Positions 1 to 12,222 of a DNA stretch of 64,000 nt are shown here, in pieces. Both the position numbers and the translations under genes were made by a program. Positions within the stretch are counted from its first letter, which is position 1. Each line of letters begins with the position of its first letter. The stretch is from Hybos culiciformis. Lineage: Eukaryota > Arthropoda > Insecta > Diptera > Hybotidae. The notes beneath the pieces were generated by a model. It was not told the origin of the DNA, did not search any database, and worked only from the letters and a program-made list of their open reading frames with translations. Location: NCBI GenBank assembly GCA_964007475.1, contig OZ023273.1, positions 46,935,525 to 46,999,524 on the forward strand, read 5' to 3'.

Positions 1-1363
1 TTAATGTGCATGTGAGAGGTAGTTGCAATCAATACATTTGCAATGCAAAAAATAAACAAAAGTTCAAAATGAAGAAAGTAAATAAAATTTACTTAATACG
101 GAGAATGGAAATAAAGTTTACTTAATTAAATAATTACATGTGTATTGAGGCATGTAATATACCATTTACCGAGCTAAATTTGCGATTGTAAATACAATTT
201 ACCGATCACATGCACATTAAAATATATTTTGTAATTATAGTATATTTCAATTAAAAACCAACAGTTTTTAAACAGTATTGTGGGCTTGTGGTGTTCAATT
301 CACTTGTTTATTTATGATTACATATTAACATAATAATTTGAAATATAACATGTAATTAAAATTTAGTTTTGTAAATATACGAGAGATTTTTTTTGTCACA
401 TTGTACACATGAGTTTAATATACATTAATATGTATATTTACAAAAAAAAAAACAATATTGTCAATCAAGATTCAAGATGGTCGATAAGCTTAAGGCTGAA
501 ATTATTGTCACTCTTTAAGAAATAAAAGTATATATTTATTAAAAAAAAAAAAAAAAGGTTCAAAAATAAACATACCTCTAACTTTTAAAATACATAAAGA
601 ATATAATGTAACTTAAAGTTGCTTCGTAAAAATGATAAAGTTGTTTCAATATAAAAATAAAACTTTATTTTTATAATGTCAATCAACACACATATTTTTT
701 TACATGATTAAAGAAAAATTACTAAAGATCTTAAAAATATATGCACAGAATCCAAATTTTATGTGGAATGAATTTTTATTTATAGAAGAGATAAAAAATG
801 TTTCTATTCAAATTCCTAGAATGAAATTCTTATCTAAAACTAATAACTAAATCCGATTATATAATTATAATCCATATGAACTTTATTTTTAATGATAATT
901 TCATAGAACAAGAGATTTAATTTTATTGTAATCTTTATGCAAAAGAATAATAATTCTATACGTTTGCAAAAATATATTTCGTTATAAAAAATTTTGGTTG
1001 ATTAGATGGAAATTTTTCATACATGATTTACATAAGTTTAAAAACGACACAAAGACTAATGAATCAAGTGGAAAACTGACAAGAATCGATGCCAAGCATG
1101 TAACCACGACCGAACTCTCTATACGAAAATCATATTACATAATATAAAATCATATTACAATAATGTAATAATATATATATTTTTTTTTTAATTTTAAATT
1201 TACAATATAATTGAGGTATTATGAGCCTTGAATGTTAATGTCAATCAGATATAATATATGATTAATTAATTTAATTGATTTTTAGGCATCATTTATCAAA
1301 AATAATTAATTAAAAATTAGCAATAAAATTTAAAACTATATAAACCGAAAGTTTTTTTTTATT
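1..1363. other. A+T-rich non-coding stretch, nothing recognised
   Basis: This stretch is low-complexity A+T-rich DNA with many stops in all frames. I see no domain-bearing ORF, tRNA or inverted-repeat element. It ends at the left target duplication of the hAT insertion. Confidence 0.6.
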
Positions 1364-1371
1364 GTTATAAG

Positions 1372-2166
1372 TAGGGTTTCTAAATATCCGACCTATTTAA
1401 TTATCCGGATATCGAATACATTAAAAAAAAATATCCGGATATCCGAATAATTCAAATAAATAATTAGAAATATTTTTAATTTGCGGTATTGAATTCAAAT
1501 TAACAAAAATAGTAACAAATAATAGAATAGTAATAAAAGTAGAATTATAAATACATTTAATTAATGAATAAATGAAATGATTAAATGAAATAAAGTAATA
1601 AATTAAATTATTGTTTCATATTTTTAAATGCCTATTTTAAAAAAACAATTGCATTAAAAGTCTCGAAAGTGAGTCGATTTCTAATTTTTGTCCTGGTGAG
1701 ACCCGCAGAAACACGCGCTCCGTTGCTGCGGATGTAGGTTTTATTGTTAATAATGCACGATATATAATATTTAAATTGTCTGTCCTTTTTTTATAATTAT
1801 TTAAATAGATGAAATCTTTTTTAAGCAATGTTGTATATACTTTCTTCATTTTGCTTCTGAGCATGGGTAATTGAAAAAATCGCATCGTCAAGTTGTTTCT
1901 GCAGTGACGATTTGTTACAAACAGCACTATTTATACTTTCATCGTCTTCACTTTCAATAGTAGTTTCTTCAATGATTTCCTTAAAGGTTACTATGTGAGC
2001 ATATTTGAATGTTCTTTAAAAAAATTCATGTTTTTTTATTTAAAATAGTAAGCTTATTTACAAAATAAAGGGATAATTGCAAATAAATATCCGGATAATC
2101 GAATAGTTAAAATGTGTCGAATAATCCGGATAGTTCGATATCCGGATATCCGGATTAGAAACCCTA
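1372..2166. mobile_element. hAT-type DNA transposon, decayed, with transposase relic
   Basis: The element begins TAGGGTTTCTAA and ends TTAGAAACCCTA, a perfect 12-bp inverted repeat. It is flanked on both sides by the identical 8-bp duplication GTTATAAG (1364-1371 and 2167-2174), and an 8-bp duplication is the hallmark of hAT insertions. Both subterminal regions carry repeated copies of the palindrome ATCCGGAT or close variants (about 1400-1450 and 2090-2160). Such repeats are typical of transposase binding sites in this superfamily. The interior carries the frame-broken C-terminal end of a hAT transposase on the - strand (separate entry). At 795 bp it is much shorter than an autonomous hAT element, so it is an internally deleted, non-autonomous copy. 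Confidence 0.9.
1634..1990 (-). pseudogene. relic of hAT transposase C-terminal dimerisation domain
   Basis: Reading the - strand gives fragments of a hAT transposase tail. One frame contains the segment TIKPTSAATERVF, the core of the hAT C-terminal dimerisation domain (usual form P-T-S-x-x-x-E-R-x-F-S). A one-frame jump immediately after it continues as SAG, then TRTKIRNRLT, then NAIVFLK, which is the expected family ending. Upstream, another frame jump separates an acidic stretch (about 1830-1990) from this part. The longest continuous frame (1637-1927) is therefore only partly real: its last residues after the ERVF motif are out of frame. No catalytic core is present, so the relic cannot encode an active enzyme. 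It shows that the surrounding 795-bp element derives from an autonomous hAT transposon. Confidence 0.8.
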
Positions 2167-2174
2167 GTTATAAG

Positions 2175-5100
2175 TATTAATATGCTATATGTATTAATTT
2201 TTAGTGCTCGTCAGTCGAAATATTATATAAGCATCTGATATACTTATAGTTTTCGGAAATTAAAAATGTTGTTAGAGGAACTTCCATACAACGAAATAAA
2301 ACACCACGACTTTCTCAACAAAAACCAAATTATTATGAGAAAACTTTAAATAATTTCCAACATTCAATGTGTAAAAGTTGGTTTTATAAGGATTATTATC
2401 TAGGACTACATAATTATTAAAATATACATAAATATACATAAAATTAAATCTGAAATCTTGTTTTTTTTTTTGTCTTTATTATTGTATTTTCTTGTATTTA
2501 GCAAATAAAATAAAAATACTTTGAAAGAAATAAATCAAAATGTAAAAAAACAATTTTTATTCTTCATTATCTCTTAATTCTTTAAAATAAAATTTAAAGA
2601 ATGATTGATGATTTTTTTTTAACGCAGTCTATTTTTCATTTTTTTTTATTTATCAAAGAAAAATATTTCTCTTTAACAATTTTCTTGAAGACTAACGTTT
2701 TTATTAAGATTAATATCATACAGGATATGAAAATATTATTTTTATTTGCGAGCATTTTATATCTAGAATTTTTTATATTTTAATACTCTTAAGCTACGCA
2801 AGAACAAAGTCACAAAATTGATTAGACAGTCTTTGAATGATGAGTGTTTGTCTTCATCTTAATGGCACGAAAAATTAAATATATTTTGAATAAAGACATT
2901 TTTGAATCCCTCTATTTTTGCCTTCTTTTGCACAAAACAGAGTTTACTTACATAATTACAAAAATTTGGAATTATATACAGATATAATATTGATAAAAAC
3001 AAAAGTTTTAAGTTAGTAGTAACGATTTCTAGTAACATTGTCTAGACTAGATCCAAATGCATCTGTAAGTGCCTGGAATTATAACTATAGATTCAATTAA
3101 TAACAACACTAAACACTATTATGTTCTTCTAACTAATTATCCAACATAGTTAAAAGTGATTGTGATTGTGATTGGAAAGATAAAAAATATTTAATTAATT
3201 CACAAGTAGGTAATTTTATAAATATTATCAATAAATACTTTAGTTTTCAAGTACTTATAGGTAATATGTATGTACAAGAACATGCTGATATAAAATGATA
3301 AATGATAATAAAACATGCTTAAAAATGATTTTATGTTTAAACTTTAAAATTATTCCTAGTCACAATAATATGAATGACAATATATTACAAAAAGAGATTG
3401 TTAAATAATAATATGCCTTCTGATATTCCTTTTTTTTTTCTACCCGATAGTTTTTTTTTTCATAAACGTAGACATAGAGTGTCAGTTCAATTTTATATTT
3501 GTACGCAAAAATTCAAATTTATATTTGCACGCCGCAAATACCACTGACCAACCACCAGTTACATATAATTAATTTTGCGATTTATTATATAAATGAAATT
3601 TATCATTCATTATAAAATTCATAATATATTTACATAAGAAATTAAGAAATATTTTTGTCTACAAAATTTTGTCTAGGTTATAATATTCAAATCACAACTT
3701 CAAAAGTATATATATCTATCTTTATAAGTAAGTATTATAATGTACATGAATATTATATATAAATTCTATATTCGTATTTTACGAATTTTATACTTGAAGA
3801 ATTTTTTTTTGTCAATTTAATTCAATACAGAATAACAGAGCATAAATAAAAATATTTGGGATTAACGTCTTTAAAATGCTCTTTGAAGGCTAAAATCTAA
3901 AAACATTTTTTGATTACCGACAAATTGACAATCAAATTCTTATTACAATTTATTTCTGAAGAAATTTATAGGATAAACAAAACGGTGACGTGAATATATA
4001 CATATATTAGGTATTATATTAATTTTTTTTAAATGGATTCTCAAATAAATTTCCTTAAATATTTGTGAATCATTTTCAATTTTTTATAATTAAACAAACT
4101 ATATTAAAAAACTGATAAATGTAGCAGTTTTAAACAAAAATTACCGTCTACTTATAATAAAATATCAATTTTTAAAATAACCAAAAATTTGTTTTTCAAT
4201 ACGATAGTTCAAATTTCTTATGTGATCAAATATAAAAATTTACTTGCATCCAATTATTATTTAATTATTTCATAAAACTCAAACTCTCGTTAATTGAAGT
4301 GTAATATTCTATTCCGGGTAAAATTACAGCACTATTAAACGAATATTCATGATAACATCAGTTCATTAATTTAGTATTTATTTAGCATTTATTTTCAAAT
4401 GAATAAAATTTATTTTTCTTTTCAATTTTACTACATGAAACACTATACGATTTATCAGTAATTTTTTTAATGTATATAATTTCCTTTATGTAATAATCAT
4501 TCGTTATCTGAAATTCAATTTGATTAAAAATTTATGCATTATATAGAGATCATTTGTGTGTTAATAATATATTTTCAAACAAAATAAAAGTTCTTAATTT
4601 TTTTTTTCTATATTATATTAAATATTTACATAATTCCTTACCTTGTTATAGAAACTATTGTAATGAAAATGATTGAGAAAGGTTATTAAAACATTTACAT
4701 TATAATAATTCAGATTTAGAAAACCTCATTATTGTCATAGTGTTCTAAGTAAAATTGTACGTTATTATTTATATTTGATATAGAAACCTTAATTATTTTA
4801 TTGAAAAAATTTCATAAATTAATTTTAAGGACTATAGTTGTGGTTGTAAGATTCTATGAAAAATAATTTTTATTACTAATTAATAATATTTATTATAATA
4901 AATCAAAGTACATGCATGACATAGTCATCGAAATTTGAATAGCTCACTCATATTTTCATATTTTAATAATATATAATGATTTAAATAAATGATTTACAGT
5001 AGATAAGAAATTATAATAATAATTGAAAAGTTTATGTGACATAAGTGTGTTTAATATATGTACAGAAAATATAATATATAATATTCTTTTTTTCAATGTA

Positions 5101-8100
5101 TTTAAGAATAAATTGAATTAATTACACTTTGGATTGAAATTAATGATATTCGCTTTGAAAGTTTTTATTATTTTATTAAAATCGAATTTTTACTTTTGTC
5201 AATATCAATATTGTTCACGTTTTGCATTTAAAAAATTTTCTTCGCTTCATTACACAGTGTTTTTAATATAAGACTATTCAAATTTTTATATAATGAGAAT
5301 GAGCATTAAAAATTATAAAATGTTATGACAAAAAAAAATATTATAGCGAAATGTAATATTGCAGATGAATTCTTTAGATAGAATATTATTGAATAACTCA
5401 TTTAATAAAGTCTAAAATTAAATTCAAGGAACATTGTAATAAATATATCAGGAATTTGAAATTATATACCTTGTTAAGCAGGAATTTATTGTTCTATGAT
5501 TCCAAAGGTTATAATGTCAAAATATATTGAAGTTATTTGTAAATGTTCTTAAATTTCAATTAAGAATTCAAGATAGAGATATCTATTTCTAAAATATCTG
5601 ATTAAAAAACCACAATTTTTTTATGCAATTTAACTCTATCATGTTCTTTTATCAGTAATATGTATTACTCTACAAATATTTAATTTTTTTTTGAATTACA
5701 GATGACAGCGATAACTAGTATCGTTTTATGTATAAATATATGTAGACTGAATAAATTAATGAAAAAAGCTTCTCAATAAGAATATGTAGATATTACGTAA
5801 TTCATATACATACTTGTATTATAGTAACACACAGTGTACATTGTACAGTATACATAATCATTGTACATTATGCTTAATATTATGTAAATTTATAATATGT
5901 ACAGACATTGTACATACATAATATGTATGTATATATTTCACATTACATTAGGCAGGTTCTATAAACTTCTTACAACGATTTTTAATAGTACATACAAATA
6001 AACTTAATGTACATACATATATGTGTATGAAAACGTTTTGATAAATTTAATGAAAAAGAATAAAGTTTATGATTTGTGGCATAAGATATTACAAAAATTA
6101 TAAATTCATAACATTAAAAGTGATTTCATTCTACTTTTGTCAAATATATAGGATAAAATTAAAAAGTAATTTATTTGAATTTTCCTGTTAAGCTGCCTTG
6201 TTATATTTTTTTATTCTTAGGTAGAATTATTATTTCATAAAAATATTGTTTTTTCTGTCGTCACTCAAGTGAATGACAAAGCTAAAAAAATTTATGAATT
6301 ATTAAAGCAGTGATTTTATGTGTATATCCCCTAATACCACTTAATATTGTTGATTTTTTTGACGCTGTGGTAAGACGTGCTTAAATTCATATGTAAAAGT
6401 ATAACAATCAAATAAGTGTATAAAAAAAAGTTTGCAATTTTTTGTTTTTAGTTTAAAAAAAAAGAACAGAATTGGAAAATTCAAAGATATTAAAAATATG
6501 AAAACTAAATATTTTTAAGTATTGCAAATGTTCGGTAGTATCATCTTTAACTTTTTCATCAAAAATATTTATTTTTTAAGTTTTTCTTATTTATATTCTT
6601 GCAGCAAGTCTTATTAAATATGAATTAAATATTTATACGGACGGGTTTGATTTATTTTCTTTAATTTGAACGAGTTTTTCTTTAATATGTATGAGTATAG
6701 TAAATATTGATCTTGTTAAATTGACAAAATTGAAAAACAAATACACTATACAAAGGTTCAAATCTATTGACCATGAACTTTGTAAAATTAATTTATAGTA
6801 TGAGGTAGAAACAAAATAATTCGTAAACATAATATTATAAATATGTATTATAATATAAACACTATTAAGTAGGCGAACAATATACATCCTTTCTGATTTA
6901 GTTTTATTCGGAAATTAAGTTTACATGAGTTCTAGATAAGGAAATTACTTTAAGTGAGTTGAATAATGTGTAAGCAGTATTCTCAAAAATTTATTTTATT
7001 TTAAATTTAATGTATTTATAATTACTTATATTATTATATTTTTATTCCTTAAAGCTACTAATATAAATATCTAACTCTTTTCTCGAAGTATCTAGCCGGG
7101 CACATCAAGTTAATATTTATCAATGTGGTTTTTTATCCTTTTATCTTATTACTAGCATTATAATATATTTTCGTAATATACACTATCTTTTCATAAACGA
7201 GTATATTTTATAATTTCTAGTTAGATTAAGGCCCTAAAAGTTTTTATTAGCCACCATCTATGATTTTTGTCTTTTCGTATAATTTTTGTCATGAAATTGA
7301 TTTATTTATATAATTTAATTCTAGATTTATTTTATTTCGGTCGTAAAGAATATTTTATTGGTGATTCTTTTATTTAAGTATTATGATATTTATTATTGGC
7401 AATCAATTCCGCAACATTTTGAATACAATTAATTTCGTCAATGAAGCTTTCATGAGGTGAAATTTCTGATTCCACTGCTATTTTGATACAATTTTCATTT
7501 CGATAATAAATACTTATTATTAAGCTCACTTCCATTATTTTTTCGAGAAATAATTTTCATATTTATTTTTATTACGAAGTTATGATTTTTTTCTTATCTT
7601 TTCCATGTTATTGGAGCTAATATGAAACTCATATGTCATAATTTATATTAATTAAATTTTGCATGCTGTGCCTTACTTTTTATCGTTTTTTTGGTCCATG
7701 GGGCATGTAGCATCGTGCGGCGATTTTTTTGAAAGAATATGTTCTGAATGTGCCTAATGGGTGACGGAGATCGAAAGTTATCTATTTTTTTGGGGTTTTT
7801 TTCCAATTTGTAAAGAAAGTTCCAATGAAATAAAAATGAATTTCCTTTTTTAAAAATCCCATTCTTTAAACTCAGAAGAAGTTTCTGTTTCACTTTTCAC
7901 AATACTCGAAATTAAGTGACAGATTGTTGCTAATTATTTTTTTTAATGTTTGCAATAAAAAAATTTAGTGTAAAAATTTCCATATATTATAGTCATGTAA
8001 TTAATAATAACATTTTATGATTTTTTCTCAAGTATATTATTTCTACCATATAATTTATTTTTCTTTAATCTTTCTTTTGTACAGTCTTTAGTCATTCTAA

Positions 8101-11100
8101 TAAAAAAAACCTAGAAAAAAATCATATTTTTATTTTTGATTCATAAAATAATTATTTTTTAATTTCTCAAGAAATTTTCATCGGAAAATTATTTGTTATT
8201 TTATTTTTATCAAAAATAATAAAAAAAAAATGCTTAAATTATTTTTAATTAAATTTTCATTTTATGTATAGTTTTAAATAAAGCAACACATAATTTTGTG
8301 AAAAAAATTTTTATGATTTATTAAGGTTTTACTCATTTTGTAAAATACAATATTCGTTATTTATGATAACTTTATACCTTTGCACACGTACCAATTTTAA
8401 CATACACATCCTTTTAATTTTTATATAAATTTTTACAAGTAGACAAGATTGAACACAGATTTCAATATTTTTGCTTTTAAAGGAAAAACCAAGTAAAACT
8501 CTATAAAAAAAATAAAATACAAAAAACATGTAAAAGCAAATAAAAAAATTATTCCTTTTTTAATATTCATATATTATGAAAATGATAAATTCATATGATA
8601 AATTTAATTTTATATTATAAAAATATTTACAAAAGTTCATTTTTTTTCCCTTATAATTGAATTTCTTCATTAACTTTCTCTTTTTTCTTTTATGTAATTT
8701 AATATAAAACAAAAGACATGATATGAAATTTATAATTAAATTTTAAAATTAATATGAATTTAAATTCATTTGTATAATGTACATAACATATATGTTGTAC
8801 ATCAGAATAGCAGATTTAATATTAAATTTTATAAAAAAGTTAATGCTAAAATTCTTAATTAATAACGCTAAGTCTCAGTAATTAAATGAAAAACTTTATT
8901 TAAGGTTTAAAAATAAGGTTTAAAAATTGTCACATTCATATCACATAATATGATGTGTGTGATATGTTACAGTCAGTATGTCAACATTTTTATGTAAAAT
9001 CGTAAATTAAAAAAATATTAATCTACTTTGCCTTCCCTTCACCATTTAAAAAAAATATTGTTAAGTTCTTAAAAACCAATTTCAGTCAACGAACCGTCGA
9101 GTCAGGTTTACGTTTTCTTATACATATATCAAAGAATAAATTCAGTGTAGAAAGCATTAACTCTACACTCAAAAAAAAACTAAAATTATATTTTTTCGTA
9201 AAAAAGGTTCTTAATTAATTACACACCTTATATGTTACTATTAAAAATGATACTAAAAAAATTTTTGAATTAAATTTCTGATATTAAGATTTCAGTCAGA
9301 TTAAAATAAAAATAATTATAATAAAAGTTAATTACTATTAATTCATATAGGTGTATCAAATAAAGATGTTAATGTGTTTTTTTGGTTTTGACATGGCAAA
9401 ACACCTACATATGTACATAAAATCTAATTCTTTCATTATGAATAATATAATAAAATGTTTTACATATTTTCTTTAATGACAAAAACATTTTTAGGTCCTA
9501 TTTTATTGATAAAATTCCCAAAAAAAATTTATTACAATGATTTGATTTGGAAAAAAAATAAAAAATAGAAAAAAAACAGACTTAAATGTAATATAAAATA
9601 AAACTACAATATTTGAACATAAAAATAAGAATATTTCGCTACAAATTCTCTTTATAACAAAAATTTAACATTCATTACAGCAATAATAATAAATTGTACA
9701 AAAAAGAAATTAAAATCAATTTATTGTTGTCATTAGAGTTTTAATTTAGTTCCGAAATAGAATAATTAAATCAAAATTTCTTATTTTATTTTATTCTTTA
9801 TAACATCTAAATTACTATTACTATTTTAGTATTATAGTTTTCAACTAATTTCTAGTAGAATTTTTTTTTTATTTCCGGTATTAATTATTACGATTAACTT
9901 TTGTTTCTAGGGTCAAACAAAAAATTTATATTTACAAAATTATATATTAATGTTAGAAATAGTGAAGGCTGGACTCGGACTTGAAACACATTTCAGCTCG
10001 GACAGTTAACAAAAAGTTTAAACCAAAAAATCTTGATATATGTGATGTAGATTTATTTATACAACATCCAATATATTTAATGTGAAATAAAAATGATGTG
10101 TTACATGAAACTTTAATGATTTGTGACTTGGCTCACGACATTGATTGTTATCTTTAATATATATATCTTTTTTAATCTATTTTTTTTCATGAACAATTTT
10201 TCAAGACCCATCTAATCCGTCAAGCAGTTGTTGCATACCAAAAATCAAAAAAATTTTTTTAAGTATTTTCTTGATTATTAATTAAATGTTAATAATTTAA
10301 TTATCACATCAATGTCGCATATAATATTATTCATGTACTTGGTTAGGAGGATATATATACTTTTTTTTTGAATTTGATTTTCCTATATGTTTTGTTTTTT
10401 TTTTTATAAATTAATTATTTAAAAGTATGTATGTACATGAATAGTAATAAACTGTATAATAGGTAATATATACAAACTTTTATTTGTTAATTAAAATATT
10501 ATAATTATTTATTTATTTTATGTACCACAATTCACATCTCGTGAATATATATATAGCTACAAATATTTTTATGAATTAATCTTATTATTTAATAAATTTT
10601 TAAAGATTATTTTTTCGCTCAACAAGATTTAGGATTTTAGTTTGTTAATATTTTTCTTATCGAAGAAGTTTGTTTTTTAATGTCTAAATTTTGATAGGCA
10701 ATTTGATATTAATATGAAATTTTCATAATTTAAAAAATCCGTACATCGTAAAACACTCAAATTTAGACCCAAAAAAAAATTAATATTATTTTATTTTAAA
10801 TCGCAAGCATTTTTCTTAAAATAATTTAATTTCGTTATTTCTGAAGTTCACATTATTCATATAGCTAAGAAAATGTAGATACTAACAAAAAAATAGCCTT
10901 TGGCATGTAATATACATTATAAATGATTTATTATTATAAAAAATATAATAATAAATGCTAAATTTATTTTTTATACTTTTTTAATAATATGATTTTGTTT
11001 TGTTTTTTTGGTAATTATAGGTTTTATTTATAGTTGTTTTTTTTTATATAGGTTTTGCTTTTTCAATACTTGTATTTTATTTTCATAAATATAAAGTAAT

Positions 11101-11501
11101 TACCTGCATTGCAATTGAAAAGAGGAAGGACACTCATTTTCAATGTTATTCATAAAAAAATCAAAACTTAAATAAATAACAATTTATCCTGGATCCCTTT
11201 TACTATTATAATTATGTATTTCACACCATAATTATACTATTTAACGATTACTGCTACATATGGATGAATGAAATTTATATACTTTTGTTCTCTCTGGAAT
11301 AGTACATTGTTATGTATTATTTCTCCGAATTTGCTTTATTTCATCGGAATATTTATGAATTCCTTATTTGAAAAAGGACGTTGTATTGTTGCACTTACAT
11401 ATATATAACATTCATAACTATATATTATTCGTAACTAAATTAGCAACGTGAGTACTATTTTTAAATTTTTTACTCGTAATTCCTCTAATTTTAAATATTT
11501 T
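2175..11501. other. long A+T-rich non-coding stretch
   Basis: About 9.3 kb in which I can support no gene. Long A or T runs are frequent and all ORFs are short, with the biased composition expected by chance. Two local textures stand out: a cluster of TGTACA and TACATA words at 5815-6040, and a less A+T-rich patch at about 7665-7770. Neither can be assigned to a feature. Confidence 0.5.
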
Positions 11502-12222
11502 GGGTTGGGTATTGAATCACGAAATCCGGAATTGATAATCCCGAAGTTCAAAATCCCGAAAATCCAAAACCCTGAAATTAAAAATCGCGAAAAATATAAC
11601 GGTGAAATTTAAAATACCGAAAATAACAAAATCCCGAATTTTTAAAATCCTCAAATTTAAAATCAAATTCTTTCATTATCTACGAATTCATTAACTACAA
11701 AATTTCCTTCAGGCAGACTTTAAATTAAATGGATTCATATAATATTACTTTTCAATTTCAAAAATTTTTAAATACAACAAAAAAATTAAATTCAAAGTTC
11801 AAAAATATCCAAGAAGACTTTTATTTCACTTTAAAATCAAAATTTTTCGCATCTTAACCTACGCGAGCAAAGGCTCTTACTCATCTCCCTCCGAAGCTTT
11901 ACAACTTACTTATTTTCAAATAATTACTTATTTCTAAATATAATGTTATAGATTTATAGAATAATAAACATGCAATAATATAATTTTGATTATGTACCTA
12001 ATTCTAAAAAAGAAATAAACATTTTTTTTTCGGATTTCAGGTATAACATTTTTTTTCGGTATCTTAAATTTCAGGATTTTTATAATTCGAGATTTGGATT
12101 TCCATGATTTTATGTTTTGCAGGATTGTGTGTTTTCGGAATGTTGAATTTCGAAATTTGAAGAAATTTCCGGGATTTTGATCTTTCGGGATTTTACTTTT
12201 CGGAATTAGGTACGGCTGCCTA
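11502..12222. mobile_element. probable non-autonomous DNA transposon with arrays of CCCGAAA motifs
   Basis: The left part (11520-11660) contains a run of near-identical words of the form AATCCCGAAA or AAATCCGGAA separated by 10-20 bp. The right part (12030-12205) contains the reverse complement, TTCGGGATTT, in a similar run, so the two halves are inverted relative to each other. This is the same layout as the subterminal arrays in the hAT elements at 1372 and 29890. The probable right end is TACGGCTGCCTA, followed by ATTATTTT. The left end near GGGTTGGGTATTG is preceded by AATATTTT, which would be an 8-bp duplication with one mismatch, though A+T-rich sequence makes chance matches easy. The ends are diverged and no transposase sequence is seen. 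Confidence 0.55.

Noticed and set aside
5815..6040. Dense TGTACA and TACATA words
   Set aside because: Could be called a satellite, but the period is irregular; it is more likely low-complexity A+T-rich sequence.
7648..7893. 81-codon - strand ORF in a slightly less A+T-rich patch
   Set aside because: The start is uncertain, the composition is mostly K, N, F and I, no motif is visible, and only about 100 bp differ from background.
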